A stretch of 64,000 nt of DNA from Brevibacterium gallinarum (GCF_014836885.1 NZ_JACSPY010000001.1:124001-188000); one strand, 5' to 3'. Positions 52,148 to 60,807 are shown, counted from the stretch's first letter. Program-made: numbers and translations. The notes: generated by a model not told the origin, from the letters alone.

Positions 52148-53473
52148 ATGGTCCAGTCTCTGCTGCCGGCTGCCGCCGTGCCCGATCACACCGCCCTGCG
52201 CTCCCGCCTCGGCCCCGCCGCCGAGGTGGTGGCCGGGCTGTGGCCGGACTGGCCGGCCGGGCATGGAACCTCCCGGCTGGTGTGCGAGTACCTGCTCGGC
52301 CGCAGCCGCGGCTGGCTCGACATCTCCGGCCGGCCGCCGAAAGCGGAGCAGGCGGGCACCGCGTGGACGGCGCGGCCGGTGGTCGTCATCGACGATGCCG
52401 ACGGCGCCTTGCTGGCGGCGGCCACCGTCACAGGTGCTGAGATCACCGCCTACTGGGATGACCTGCGCGCTCAGCGCCGGGGGAGCACGGTGGCAGGTCT
52501 CCTCGCCGAGGCGGGGCTGCCGCAGCCGCGCATCACCTCGCCGGACCTGCACTGCGGAGCACCGGATGGCCCGGAGACCTTCCCGCCCGGCTGCCGGGTC
52601 GTGCTGGCGGCACCGAAGGCGACCGCTGCGCTGCGCGAGTACCTGCAGGCAGCTGCCGGAGCTGCCGGCGAGGTGATCGTCGTCGGCCGTGAGAAGCATA
52701 TGAGCCCGGCGATCAACGAGGCGCTGGCCGAGGTGTTCGACCGGGTCGACGTCTCACCCGGCTTGGCCAAATGCCGGCTCATCATCGGCAGCAGCCCGCG
52801 AGCCTCCCACGCCGGCCCGGCAGATCAGTCTCCTGCCCCGGCGTTCCCGCGCCGCGACGCCCGGCCGCTGCGGGTGCCCGGTGGTCAGCCTGTCGAGGTC
52901 GCAGCCTACGGCGCCTGCTACGGCGGCACCCAGATCGACCACGGCACCGATGTGCTCGTCTCCAGCCTCATCGCCCACCGCGCCGACCTCGCGCCTGCAG
53001 ACGGCAGCCACGATCCCGCCGGACTCACCGTCGCCGACCTCGGCTGCGGCAACGGCTGGCTGCTGGCCAACCTGCAGACGCTCCTCAACCCCGCCACGAG
53101 CATCGGGATCGACGTCTCGAAAGCCGCCCTCGCCTCGGCGGCGGCGACCCTGGGCGGCGGAAATCAGCCGGGCCTCCAGCTGATCCTCGCCGACGCCTCG
53201 GCAGCAGCCGACCCGGCACTCGACGCGCTCACCGGCAGCTGCGACCTCATCGTGCTCAACCCGCCGTTCCACACCGGCCACACCGTCGAGACCGGCACCG
53301 CACACGCGATGATCCGCACCGCCCACCGGCTGCTCACACTCGGCGGGAGGCTCGTCTGCGTCTACAACTCCCACCTCGGCTACCGAGGTGCGGTCGAGCG
53401 AACTTTCGGGGTCAGCCGCCAGTGGGCGCGGGACCGGAAATTCACCGTCGTCACCGCTGTGCGCCGAGTGTGA
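52148..53473 (+). CDS. RlmG/RsmC-like methyltransferase
   Basis: A 441-residue protein with two related Rossmann-like halves, as in the RsmC/RlmG rRNA guanine-N2 methyltransferases. The C-terminal half has the SAM-binding motif TVADLGCGNGWLLANL and the catalytic tetrapeptide NPPF in DLIVLNPPFHTGHTVE. ATG 52148 is chosen from the leaderless -10 seven bases upstream; the frame to 51833 is open but antisense to the stress protein. It lies just upstream of the NAGGN operon. Confidence 0.82.
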   Translation: MVQSLLPAAAVPDHTALRSRLGPAAEVVAGLWPDWPAGHGTSRLVCEYLLGRSRGWLDISGRPPKAEQAGTAWTARPVVVIDDADGALLAAATVTGAEITAYWDDLRAQRRGSTVAGLLAEAGLPQPRITSPDLHCGAPDGPETFPPGCRVVLAAPKATAALREYLQAAAGAAGEVIVVGREKHMSPAINEALAEVFDRVDVSPGLAKCRLIIGSSPRASHAGPADQSPAPAFPRRDARPLRVPGGQPVEVAAYGACYGGTQIDHGTDVLVSSLIAHRADLAPADGSHDPAGLTVADLGCGNGWLLANLQTLLNPATSIGIDVSKAALASAAATLGGGNQPGLQLILADASAAADPALDALTGSCDLIVLNPPFHTGHTVETGTAHAMIRTAHRLLTLGGRLVCVYNSHLGYRGAVERTFGVSRQWARDRKFTVVTAVRRV

Positions 53474-53504
53474 CCGACGCTGCCCCGCAGCGGCGGCAGC
53501 CGTA

Positions 53505-53510
53505 TAGGAT
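53505..53510 (+). promoter_or_regulatory. Putative -10 box of the NAGGN operon
   Basis: TAGGAT in CCGTATAGGATGG lies 45 bp before the first NAGGN gene and 32 bp after the methyltransferase stop. The -35 region is GC-rich without a good match, as expected for an activator- or alternative-sigma-dependent stress promoter. Confidence 0.35.
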
Positions 53511-53549
53511 GGTGAGCACTGCAACCGACCTTGAAGGATGTGAGCCGGC

Positions 53550-55358
53550 GTGAGCGGCATCTGCGGACAGCTCTCGACAGCCCAGGCACCACACGGGGAC
53601 GCGAAAACCGCCGTCGAGGCGATGCTGACGGCGATGGCCGGCCGGGGGCCCGACGGCTCCGGCATCGTCGACGACGGGCGGGTCGCACTCGGTCACCAGC
53701 GCCTGGCCGTCATCGACCTCGGGGAGACCGGCGCGCAGCCGATGCACGACCCGGACGTGCGCATGACGATCGTGCTCAACGGCGCGATCTACAACTACCA
53801 GGAGCTGCGCGAGGAGCTCCACGGACTCGGCCACACCTTCCGCACCAGCTCCGACACCGAGGTCGTCCTCAAGGCCTTCGCCGAATGGCGCGAGAAGGCA
53901 CTCGACCGGTTCCAAGGCATGTTCGCGCTCGCCATCTGGGAAGAGGATTCCGGGCGCGTGTTCATCGCCCGCGACCGGATGGGCGTGCGCCCGGTGTACT
54001 TCGCCGAGGCCGACGGCGCCTTCCGCTTCGCCTCCACCCTGCCGGCCCTGCTGGCCGCCGGCGGCATCGACACCCGCATCGACCCGGTGGCGCTCAACCA
54101 CTACATGACCTTCCACGCCGTCGTGCCCTCGCCGTTCACCATGCTGCAGGGCGTGCGCAAGCTGCCGCCGGCGACCTACATGTGGGTCGAGACCGACGGC
54201 TCGCAGACCCAGACCCAGTATTGGCAGGCGCTCTACGGCGCCGCCGAGGACAAGGCCGACTGGTCTGAGATCGATTGGCAGGACGCGATCTACGACAGCC
54301 TGCGCGAAGCCGTGCGCCGGCGGCTGGCCGCCGATGTGCCTGTCGGGGTGCTGCTCTCCGGCGGCCTGGACTCCAGCCTCATCGTCGGGCTCATGGATGA
54401 GCTGGGGCAGAAGGACATCGAGACCTTCTCGATCGGCTTCGAGTCCTTCGGCGGCGAGGAGGGCGATGAGTTCAAGTACTCCGATGTCATCGCCGAGCAC
54501 TTCAAGACCAACCACCACCAGCTGCGCATCTCGACCGAGCGGATGCTGCCAGCGCTCGACGAGGCGATCGGCGTCATGAGCGAGCCGATGGTCAGCCACG
54601 ACGCGGTCGCCTTCTACCTGCTGAGCCAGGAGGTCGCCAAGCACGTCAAGGTCGTGCAGTCCGGGCAGGGTGCCGACGAGGTGTTCGCCGGCTACCACTG
54701 GTACCCGCCGATGTACGAGGCCGGCGACGATGTCGAGGCCGCGCTCGCCAGCTACCAGCAGTCGTTCTTCGACCGCAGCTACGAGGAGATGGGCCAGCTC
54801 GTCTCCCCGCAGTTCATGGCCGGCTCCGATGTCTCCACCGAGTACGTCGACGCGCACTTCCGCAGCCCGGGTGCCACCACCGGCATCGACCGGGCGCTGC
54901 GCATCGACACGACGATCATGGCCGTCGACGACCCGGTCAAGCGGGTGGACAACATGACGATGGCCGCAGGCCTTGAGGCGCGCATGCCGTTCCTCGACCA
55001 CGACCTCGTCCAGCTCGCTGCCGAATGCCCGGCCGAGTACAAGACCGCTCAGGAGGGCAAGGGCATCCTCAAGGAGGTCGGCCGCCGGGTCATCCCGAGT
55101 GAGGTCATCGACCGGCCCAAGGGCTACTTCCCGGTGCCGGCGCTCAAGCACCTGCAGGGCCCGTATCTGGAGAAGGTCCGCGAGGCGATCTCCGGCCAGG
55201 TCGCCCGCGATCGCGGCCTGTTCCAGCCGGCCGCCGTCGAGGCGCTGCTCGAGGCCCCGAACGACAACCTCACTCCGCTGCGCGGCAACCGGCTGTGGCA
55301 GATCGCCCTGCTCGAACTCTGGCTGCAGAACCACGGCATCACCGGCCCGGCAGCCTGA
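53550..55358 (+). CDS. N-acetylglutaminylglutamine amidotransferase (asparagine synthase family)
   Basis: A 602-residue protein: N-terminal class II glutamine amidotransferase domain (about 1-190) and C-terminal ATP-pyrophosphatase domain with VGVLLSGGLDSSLIVGL. In the NAGGN pathway it amidates N-acetylglutaminylglutamine to the neutral dipeptide osmoprotectant. It is followed by the matching synthetase and M42 protein, which fixes the assignment. Oddly, the start reads Met-Ser-Gly-Ile-Cys-Gly where the family has Met-Cys-Gly: the nucleophilic Cys2 is Ser. GTG start 53550, with a weak AAGGA 11 bases upstream. Confidence 0.88.
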   Translation: MSGICGQLSTAQAPHGDAKTAVEAMLTAMAGRGPDGSGIVDDGRVALGHQRLAVIDLGETGAQPMHDPDVRMTIVLNGAIYNYQELREELHGLGHTFRTSSDTEVVLKAFAEWREKALDRFQGMFALAIWEEDSGRVFIARDRMGVRPVYFAEADGAFRFASTLPALLAAGGIDTRIDPVALNHYMTFHAVVPSPFTMLQGVRKLPPATYMWVETDGSQTQTQYWQALYGAAEDKADWSEIDWQDAIYDSLREAVRRRLAADVPVGVLLSGGLDSSLIVGLMDELGQKDIETFSIGFESFGGEEGDEFKYSDVIAEHFKTNHHQLRISTERMLPALDEAIGVMSEPMVSHDAVAFYLLSQEVAKHVKVVQSGQGADEVFAGYHWYPPMYEAGDDVEAALASYQQSFFDRSYEEMGQLVSPQFMAGSDVSTEYVDAHFRSPGATTGIDRALRIDTTIMAVDDPVKRVDNMTMAAGLEARMPFLDHDLVQLAAECPAEYKTAQEGKGILKEVGRRVIPSEVIDRPKGYFPVPALKHLQGPYLEKVREAISGQVARDRGLFQPAAVEALLEAPNDNLTPLRGNRLWQIALLELWLQNHGITGPAA

Positions 55359-55440
55359 CCCACCGACTTCACGCCGAGACCACCGGGCTGGGCAGGGATC
55401 CCGGCCCGGTGGCTGAAGGCACATCCCGGCAGGAGGGACC

Positions 55441-57135
55441 ATGAAGCACGACGTCATCCAGGAGCTCGGCTGGGGCCGGCTCGTCTTCGGCCAGACCTTC
55501 TCAGAGATCGAGGAGATCGGCCGGGTGCTGCGCGATGAAGCAGGCGGCACCCGCGACATCTGCATGTACCTTTCGGACCCGCATGTGCTCGTGGCGCTGC
55601 ACCCGGAGGAGTACTTCATCGACCCGAGCCACACCTACCGCCTCGATCTGGAGAACCGGCTTCCCGACCCGGTCGAGGTGCCCGGCGTGAAGGTGCGCTC
55701 CATCGAGACTGAGGCCGACTGCGAGGCGATCAACCGCATCTACGTCACCCGCTCGATGGTCCCGGCCGATGTCAGCGTCATCTGGGACAACCATCGCAAC
55801 GCCGAGTCGATGCACTACCTCGTCGCCGAGGACGAATCGACCGGCGAGATCATCGGCACCGTCACCGGTGTCGACCACTCCGAGCTGTTCGACGACCCTG
55901 AGCGCGGCTCCTCGCTGTGGACGCTGGCGGTCGACACGACCAGCGGCCACCGCGGCCTCGGCCGGTTCCTCGTTGTGGCGCTCGCCCGGCTGCTGGCGGA
56001 GCGCGGCGCGGCATTCATGGACCTGTCGGTGATGTGGAACAACGAAGCCGCCATCAGCCTGTATGAGCACATGGGCTTCGAGCGGGTGCCGACCTACGGC
56101 ATCAAGCGCAAGAACGCGATCAACGAGCAGCTCTACGCCCAGCCGCGCATCGAGGGTCTCGACGAGCTCAACCCGTATGCCCGGATCATCGCCGATGAGG
56201 CCACGCGCCGCGGGATCCGGGTCAGCGTGCTCGACGCCGACACCGGCTACATCCAGCTCGAGTTCGGCGGCCGCACGGTCATCACCCGCGAGTCGCTGTC
56301 GCAGTACACCTCGGCGGTGGCGATGAGCCGCTGCGAGGACAAGCGGGTGACCCGCAAGATCGTCGAGGCCGCCGGCGTGCGCGTCCCGCAGGGCCGCAAC
56401 GCCAGCTTCGACGAGGGTGACGTCGACTTCCTCGACGAGTACGGCCCGCTGGTCGTCAAGCCGGTGCGCGGCGAGCAGGGGGCCGGCATCACGATCGGCG
56501 TGCAGACGGAGAAGGAGCTCAAAGACGCCCTCGGCCGCGCCGGAGGTGAGGGTTCCGAAGTGCTGCTCGAGGAGTTCTGCGAGGGTGAGGACCTGCGCAT
56601 CCTCGTCATCACCGGCCGTGTCATCGCTGCCGCGATCCGCCGCCCGGCCGCTGTCGTCGGCGACGGCAAGACCCCGGTCGCCGAACTCATCCGCAAGCAG
56701 TCCAAGCGCCGGGCGGCGGCAACCGGCGGGGAGTCGAAGATCCCGCTGGATGAGTCGACCGAGGCGACCGTGCGCGAGGAGGGTTACAGCCTCGACGACA
56801 TCCTCGAACCCGGCAAGCGGCTGCAGGTCAGGCGCACCGCCAACCTCCACACCGGCGGCACCATCCACGACGTCACCGATCGGCTGCACCCGGAGCTGGC
56901 GAGGGCCGCGATCACCGCTGCGGCCGCCATCGACATCCCGGTCACCGGCATCGACCTGCTGGTGCCCGACGTCGAGGGCCCCGACTACGTCTTCATCGAA
57001 GCCAATGAGCGCCCCGGCCTGGCCAATCACGAGCCGCAGCCGGTGGCTGCCGAATTCGTCGACTACCTGTTCCCCAACTCCAAGCGCACCCCGTGGGCGT
57101 GGGAACCGGACAAACCCGCCGACCCGACGAACTGA
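55441..57135 (+). CDS. N-acetylglutaminylglutamine synthetase (GNAT-ATP-grasp fusion)
   Basis: A 564-residue fusion. The GNAT domain (about 80-220) has the acetyl-CoA motif GHRGLGRFLVVALARLLAERG; the ATP-grasp domain (about 285-550) has GPLVVKPVRGEQGAGITIGV, EEFCEGEDLRILVI and FIEANERPGL. It N-acetylates and ligates two glutamines to give N-acetylglutaminylglutamine, the substrate of the amidotransferase upstream. The gap between the two genes is 82 bp. Confidence 0.9.
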   Translation: MKHDVIQELGWGRLVFGQTFSEIEEIGRVLRDEAGGTRDICMYLSDPHVLVALHPEEYFIDPSHTYRLDLENRLPDPVEVPGVKVRSIETEADCEAINRIYVTRSMVPADVSVIWDNHRNAESMHYLVAEDESTGEIIGTVTGVDHSELFDDPERGSSLWTLAVDTTSGHRGLGRFLVVALARLLAERGAAFMDLSVMWNNEAAISLYEHMGFERVPTYGIKRKNAINEQLYAQPRIEGLDELNPYARIIADEATRRGIRVSVLDADTGYIQLEFGGRTVITRESLSQYTSAVAMSRCEDKRVTRKIVEAAGVRVPQGRNASFDEGDVDFLDEYGPLVVKPVRGEQGAGITIGVQTEKELKDALGRAGGEGSEVLLEEFCEGEDLRILVITGRVIAAAIRRPAAVVGDGKTPVAELIRKQSKRRAAATGGESKIPLDESTEATVREEGYSLDDILEPGKRLQVRRTANLHTGGTIHDVTDRLHPELARAAITAAAAIDIPVTGIDLLVPDVEGPDYVFIEANERPGLANHEPQPVAAEFVDYLFPNSKRTPWAWEPDKPADPTN

Positions 57136-57357
57136 CATCGGCCGGTCTTGTGAGCTGATCCACCGGGCCCGAGGCGGGGGCTGGGAGCGTGCGGAGAGTC
57201 GGCTCGACAGCCCCTCCAGACTCTGACATGCGGCTGGCCACAGCGTGTGTCCGCGCTATGGTGGCCACTGTGCGGCATGCCCGGCATGCCGCATTCGTCC
57301 GCGCCGCCGCCCGGCTGTGCGGACGCCCCCTTGAGCACGACAGAAGGAGGAGTCAGA

Positions 57358-58725
57358 GTGCCCCACGACGACACCGCCGGCAGCGCCTACAACGTCGCCG
57401 AACTCGGCAAGGACAACGCCACCGGATTCACTGATCTCACACCCGGAGACATCGACCAGGGGTGGATGCTCGACATCCTCTTCCGCCTGCTGCGCACCCC
57501 CTCTCCCTCGGGTCGCACCGATGCCGTCATGCAGTTCATCGGCGACATCGTCGCCGACCTCGGGCTCAACGCCCAGCTCACCCGCCAGGGTGCGCTCATC
57601 GTCGAACTGCCCGCCGCCTCGGGCACGGATGACGGGGAGACCGACGACGCCGACCTGCATGAGGAGATCGAGGCCGAGCGCTGCATCGTCGTCCACGCCG
57701 ACACGATCGGCTGCATGGTCTCGAAGCTCAAGGACAACGGCCGGCTGTCGGTCGTGCCGATCGGCACCTTCTCCTCCCGGTTCGCCGAAGGGGCGCGCGT
57801 GCAGATCATCACCGAGTTCCCCGATGTCGTCTACACCGGCACGATCCTGCCGCTCAAGACCTCCGGCCACGCCTACGGCGATGAGGTCGACGAGCAGCCG
57901 GTGAGCTGGGATGAGGTCGAGGTGCGCGTCGACGAGGCCGTCAGCGACAAGGCCGGCCTTGAGGAGCTCGGCATCGAGGTCGGCAACACGGTCGCGCTCA
58001 TGACGCATTCGTCGATGTCGAAGTCCGGCTATATCAACTCCCGTCACCTCGACGGCAAGGCCGGTGTGGCGATCGCGCTCGCCGCTGCCAAGAGCGCGAT
58101 CGACGGGAAGCTTAGGCTGCCGGTGAAGACGACGATTCTCGTGACGATCTTCGAGGAGGTCGGCCACGGCGCCTCGGCGGGTGTGTCGCAGAATGTCGCC
58201 GAGCTCGTCTCGATCGACAACGCGGTGTGTGCGCCGAACCAGAACTCGCTCGAGCGCGGGGTCACGATCCCGCTCAAGGACATGCACGGCCCCTTCGACT
58301 ACCACCTGACCCGCAAGCTCATCCGGCTCGGGCAGCGTCACGGTCTCGACATGGCCCGCGACATCTTCACGTTCTACCGCTCCGATGTCGCCGCTGCGCT
58401 GGAGGCCGGCGCCGGTGCGCGTGCCGCGCTCATGGCCTTCGGGCTCGACGGTTCGCACGGCTGGGAGCGCACCCACGTCGATTCGCTCATCCAGTGCGCG
58501 AAGCTTGTGACTCTGTGGCTGCAGACGCCGCTGACGCTGGAGAAGTGGGATGAGCACCGCCTCGGCGGGCTGCGCGACTTCCCGTCCCAGCGCCAGCCGG
58601 CCATCGCCGAGCGGGTCGGCGACCGGCAGCATGAGGGTGCGATCTCGAATGTGCCGCGCTACCGCGGCGCCGATGAGTCGGTCGATGCCAATGGGGTCAG
58701 CCCGGAGGGCTGGGACGAGGAGTGA
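57358..58725 (+). CDS. M42 family peptidase of the NAGGN osmoprotectant system
   Basis: A 455-residue M42-type co-catalytic metallopeptidase. Visible motifs: CIVVHADTIGCMVSKLKDNG, SRHLDGKAGVAIALAA and the Glu pair in VTIFEEVGHGASAGV. It is the third member of the conserved NAGGN gene trio; it may turn over the dipeptide or a precursor when osmolarity falls. GTG 57358 follows AGGAGG. The open frame back to 57247 is probably not translated. Residues 85-100 (ASGTDDGETDDADLHEE region) form an acidic insert. Confidence 0.87.
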   Translation: MPHDDTAGSAYNVAELGKDNATGFTDLTPGDIDQGWMLDILFRLLRTPSPSGRTDAVMQFIGDIVADLGLNAQLTRQGALIVELPAASGTDDGETDDADLHEEIEAERCIVVHADTIGCMVSKLKDNGRLSVVPIGTFSSRFAEGARVQIITEFPDVVYTGTILPLKTSGHAYGDEVDEQPVSWDEVEVRVDEAVSDKAGLEELGIEVGNTVALMTHSSMSKSGYINSRHLDGKAGVAIALAAAKSAIDGKLRLPVKTTILVTIFEEVGHGASAGVSQNVAELVSIDNAVCAPNQNSLERGVTIPLKDMHGPFDYHLTRKLIRLGQRHGLDMARDIFTFYRSDVAAALEAGAGARAALMAFGLDGSHGWERTHVDSLIQCAKLVTLWLQTPLTLEKWDEHRLGGLRDFPSQRQPAIAERVGDRQHEGAISNVPRYRGADESVDANGVSPEGWDEE

Positions 58726-58765
58726 GTTCCGGTCCCGGCGGCCGATGCGGCCGAAGGGACCACGG

Positions 58766-58847
<82 letters not shown>

Positions 58848-58953
58848 GAAGCGCTCACCAGCTTAGACCAGCCGCCTGCCCGCCGGCGAACCGGCCCGGC
58901 ACACGATGAGGGAGCAGATCCCTGCGTGTGCCGGGCCGGTTGCGTAGGGACGC

Positions 58954-59048
58954 GCCGGCCCCGATGTGTGGGCCCAGTCCCGATGCGTGGGACCGGTCCC
59001 GAGATGTGGGTCCGGCCCCGAGGTGTGAGTCGGGTCCCGAGGTATGGG
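58954..59048 (+). repeat. 19-bp tandem repeat, five units
   Basis: Units start at 58954, 58973, 58992, 59011 and 59030 with the core CCCGAKRTGTGGG. It lies between tRNA-Leu and the bcp stop codon at 59065. The period is not a multiple of three. Confidence 0.85.
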
Positions 59049-59064
59049 TCCGGTGACCGTCCGG

Positions 59065-59538
59065 TCAGCCTTCGTCGATGCCGAGCTGCTTGCGCAGCCG
59101 GCCGACGTGGCCGGTGGCCTTGACGTTGTACTGGGCGTGCTCGACCGTGCCGTCGGCGTCGACGACGACAGTGGAGCGGATGACGCCCTGGACGATCTTG
59201 CCGTAGTTCTTCTTCTCCCCGAAGGCACCCCATTCGGTCATGACCGACTTGTCGGCATCGGAGAGCAGCGGGAAGTTCAGCGACTCCTTCTCAGCGAATT
59301 TCCCGAGCTTCTCCGGCTTGTCCGGGGAGATGCCGAAGACCTGCAGGCCGGCGCCCTGGAGGGCGGCGAGCGAATCGCGGAAGTCGCAGGCCTGGGTGGT
59401 GCAGCCGGGGGTCATGGCAGCAGGGTAGAAGTACACGACGACGCGCTGGCCGCGGAAATCCGACAGCGTCACCTCCGAGCCATCCGCTGCGGGCAGGGTG
59501 AAATCAGGGGCGGTGTCGCCGACCTCAAGACGGGGCAT
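59065..59538 (-). CDS. bcp: Thiol peroxidase of the Bcp/PrxQ family
   Basis: A 157-residue peroxiredoxin reducing hydroperoxides with thioredoxin. The peroxidatic Cys and the second Cys five residues on are in [16 protein letters not shown]; the typical start [17 protein letters not shown] is present. Start ATG 59536-59538 lies six bases after AAAGGA; an ATG two codons upstream is too close to that site. Confidence 0.93.
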   Translation of the reverse strand: MPRLEVGDTAPDFTLPAADGSEVTLSDFRGQRVVVYFYPAAMTPGCTTQACDFRDSLAALQGAGLQVFGISPDKPEKLGKFAEKESLNFPLLSDADKSVMTEWGAFGEKKNYGKIVQGVIRSTVVVDADGTVEHAQYNVKATGHVGRLRKQLGIDEG

Positions 59539-59741
59539 GCTCATTCCTTTCAGGTGCAAGGGGTGCTGCGTTCACAGCAGCGGCGCTCGACTCGTCGAAC
59601 GCCGGTTCCACCATATCCGGCGCGAACCGGTAAGCTCTAGAAGCAGAGACAATGATGTGGGACGACGGCATCTGCCGCCACTGTCTGGGCACCTGCCGGT
59701 CTCCTGCACGCCAGCCCCTTCGTGAGTGAGGAAGCATCCTG

Positions 59742-60026
59742 ATGAGCAGCAATGTCTACACCTCCGACGTCACCGTCGACAGCGCCAACAAGTCCCAGCT
59801 CGAAGAGTCGATCCGACTGCGCGAACAGCGGCTGGCTGCCAATATCGATGAGTTCGTCGGCCGGGTGCACCCGAAGGCGCTGACCCGCCGCGCCACCGAC
59901 AACGCCAAGTCCGTCGTCATCAACGATGACGGTTCGGTCAAGGCCGACCGCGTCGCTCTCATCGGCGGTGCCGTGCTCGCCTCGGCCGCGCTGGTCACCC
60001 TGCTTGTCCTGCGGGCCAAGCGCTGA
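59742..60026 (+). CDS. DUF3618 family membrane-anchored protein
   Basis: A 94-residue protein. The first 60 residues have the DUF3618 pattern (SIRLREQRLAANIDEFVGRV, then HPKALTRRATDNAKS); one C-terminal membrane helix follows (VALIGGAVLASAALVTLLVL) with a short basic tail. GAGGAAG precedes the ATG. The role is unknown. The next gene begins two bases after its stop. Confidence 0.85.
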   Translation: MSSNVYTSDVTVDSANKSQLEESIRLREQRLAANIDEFVGRVHPKALTRRATDNAKSVVINDDGSVKADRVALIGGAVLASAALVTLLVLRAKR

Positions 60027-60028
60027 AC

Positions 60029-60352
60029 GTGGGCCAGACATCGTCTCTTCCCATTCGCATGCTCCACGACCGGCTCCTCGTCGAGCCGGACGCGGAGCTC
60101 GGTGAGCGCACCTCGGCTGCCGGCATCGTCATCCCCGCCACCGCCGAGGTGGGCAAGCGGCTGGCATGGGGCAGCGTCGTGGCAGCCGGGCCGCATGTCC
60201 GACAGGTGCAGCTGGGAGACACCGTGCTCTTCGACCCTGAGGAGCGTGCTGAGGTCGAGCTCGAGGCCACCACGTACATGCTGCTGCGGGAGCGGGACGT
60301 CCATGCGATCTCCGAGCAGGGAGCCGCGGAATCGACCGGCCTGTACCTCTAG
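60029..60352 (+). CDS. GroES-like co-chaperonin family protein
   Basis: A 107-residue GroES-fold protein: RMLHDRLLVEPDAELGERTSAAGIVIP is the divergent equivalent of the GroES start, and GDTVLFDPEERAEVELE replaces the usual end. It is probably not the main co-chaperonin, since groEL is absent here and the mobile loop differs. GTG 60029 is close to the upstream stop; ATG 60059 is an alternative start. Confidence 0.8.
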   Translation: MGQTSSLPIRMLHDRLLVEPDAELGERTSAAGIVIPATAEVGKRLAWGSVVAAGPHVRQVQLGDTVLFDPEERAEVELEATTYMLLRERDVHAISEQGAAESTGLYL

Positions 60353-60396
60353 TGCGTGAACCTCACCACATTCGGCGCTGAGGCTCGAATCTGATT

Positions 60397-60424
60397 TTGC
60401 AAGCGGCCGCCGGATGTGTAGAGT
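60397..60424 (+). promoter_or_regulatory. tRNA-Lys promoter
   Basis: TTGCAA (60397-60402), 16 bp, TAGAGT (60419-60424). Transcription would start a few bases before the tRNA at 60437. Confidence 0.6.
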
Positions 60425-60436
60425 TATTTCTCGTTC

Positions 60437-60509
60437 GCACCTCTAGCTCAATTGGTAGAGCAACTGACTCTTAATCAGTGGGTTCCGGGTTCGAGTCCCG
60501 GGGGGTGTA
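60437..60509 (+). tRNA. tRNA-Lys (anticodon CUU), integration site
   Basis: A 73-nt tRNA. Acceptor GCACCTC pairs with GGGGTGT (two G-U), the D-loop has TTGGTAGAGC, the anticodon stem is ACTGA/TCAGT with loop CTCTTAA, and the T-loop is TTCGAGT. CCA is not encoded. The antisense strand of its 3' half encodes the end of the neighbouring repressor, so the tRNA 3' end is the likely attachment site of the element to the right. Confidence 0.95.
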
Positions 60510-60807
60510 CGACTCCCGAAGAGCCGCCGTCCGGTCCAACCGGACGGCGGCTTTCTTCATTCACGCCTGTCAGCAGGTAGGCGGCACTGATGCCAGTGGC
60601 ATTCTCGATTGCTTGAAGCTCATCCGTGTCGAATGGGAGCTGACCTGCAGCCCGCCGGCCGATCCACGGATCCGACTTGCCGATTGCCCGGGCAACGTCC
60701 CGGCGAGTGATGTTTCGGCCGGCGAGCTGCTCACGGAACCGTCGCGCGGTCGCTTCGGTCAGCGTCTCAGTACGCTCGCCCTGTATCACTTTCAGTTCTG
60801 CGCTCAT
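60475..60807 (-). CDS. XRE-type immunity repressor, 3' end within tRNA-Lys
   Basis: A 110-residue helix-turn-helix protein: LAGRNITRRDVARAIGKSDP at residues 29-48 is the helix-turn-helix, followed by WIGRRAAGQLPFDTDELQAI and ISAAYLLTG. The last 11 residues (ending PPGLEPGTH) are encoded by the antisense strand of the tRNA-Lys T-arm and acceptor; the TGA is at 60475-60477 in the anticodon stem. This suggests that integration created this C-terminus. Minus-strand TAGAAT six bases before the ATG, with TGGACT 17 bp further, forms a leaderless promoter whose spacer contains an operator. Confidence 0.85.
   Translation of the reverse strand: MSAELKVIQGERTETLTEATARRFREQLAGRNITRRDVARAIGKSDPWIGRRAAGQLPFDTDELQAIENATGISAAYLLTGVNEESRRPVGPDGGSSGVVHPPGLEPGTH
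60523..60557 (+). terminator. tRNA-Lys intrinsic terminator
   Basis: A perfect 13-bp stem (60523-60535 with 60539-60551), 3-nt loop, then TTTCTT. It lies inside the antisense repressor gene, so host or element sequence here serves two purposes. Confidence 0.9.
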
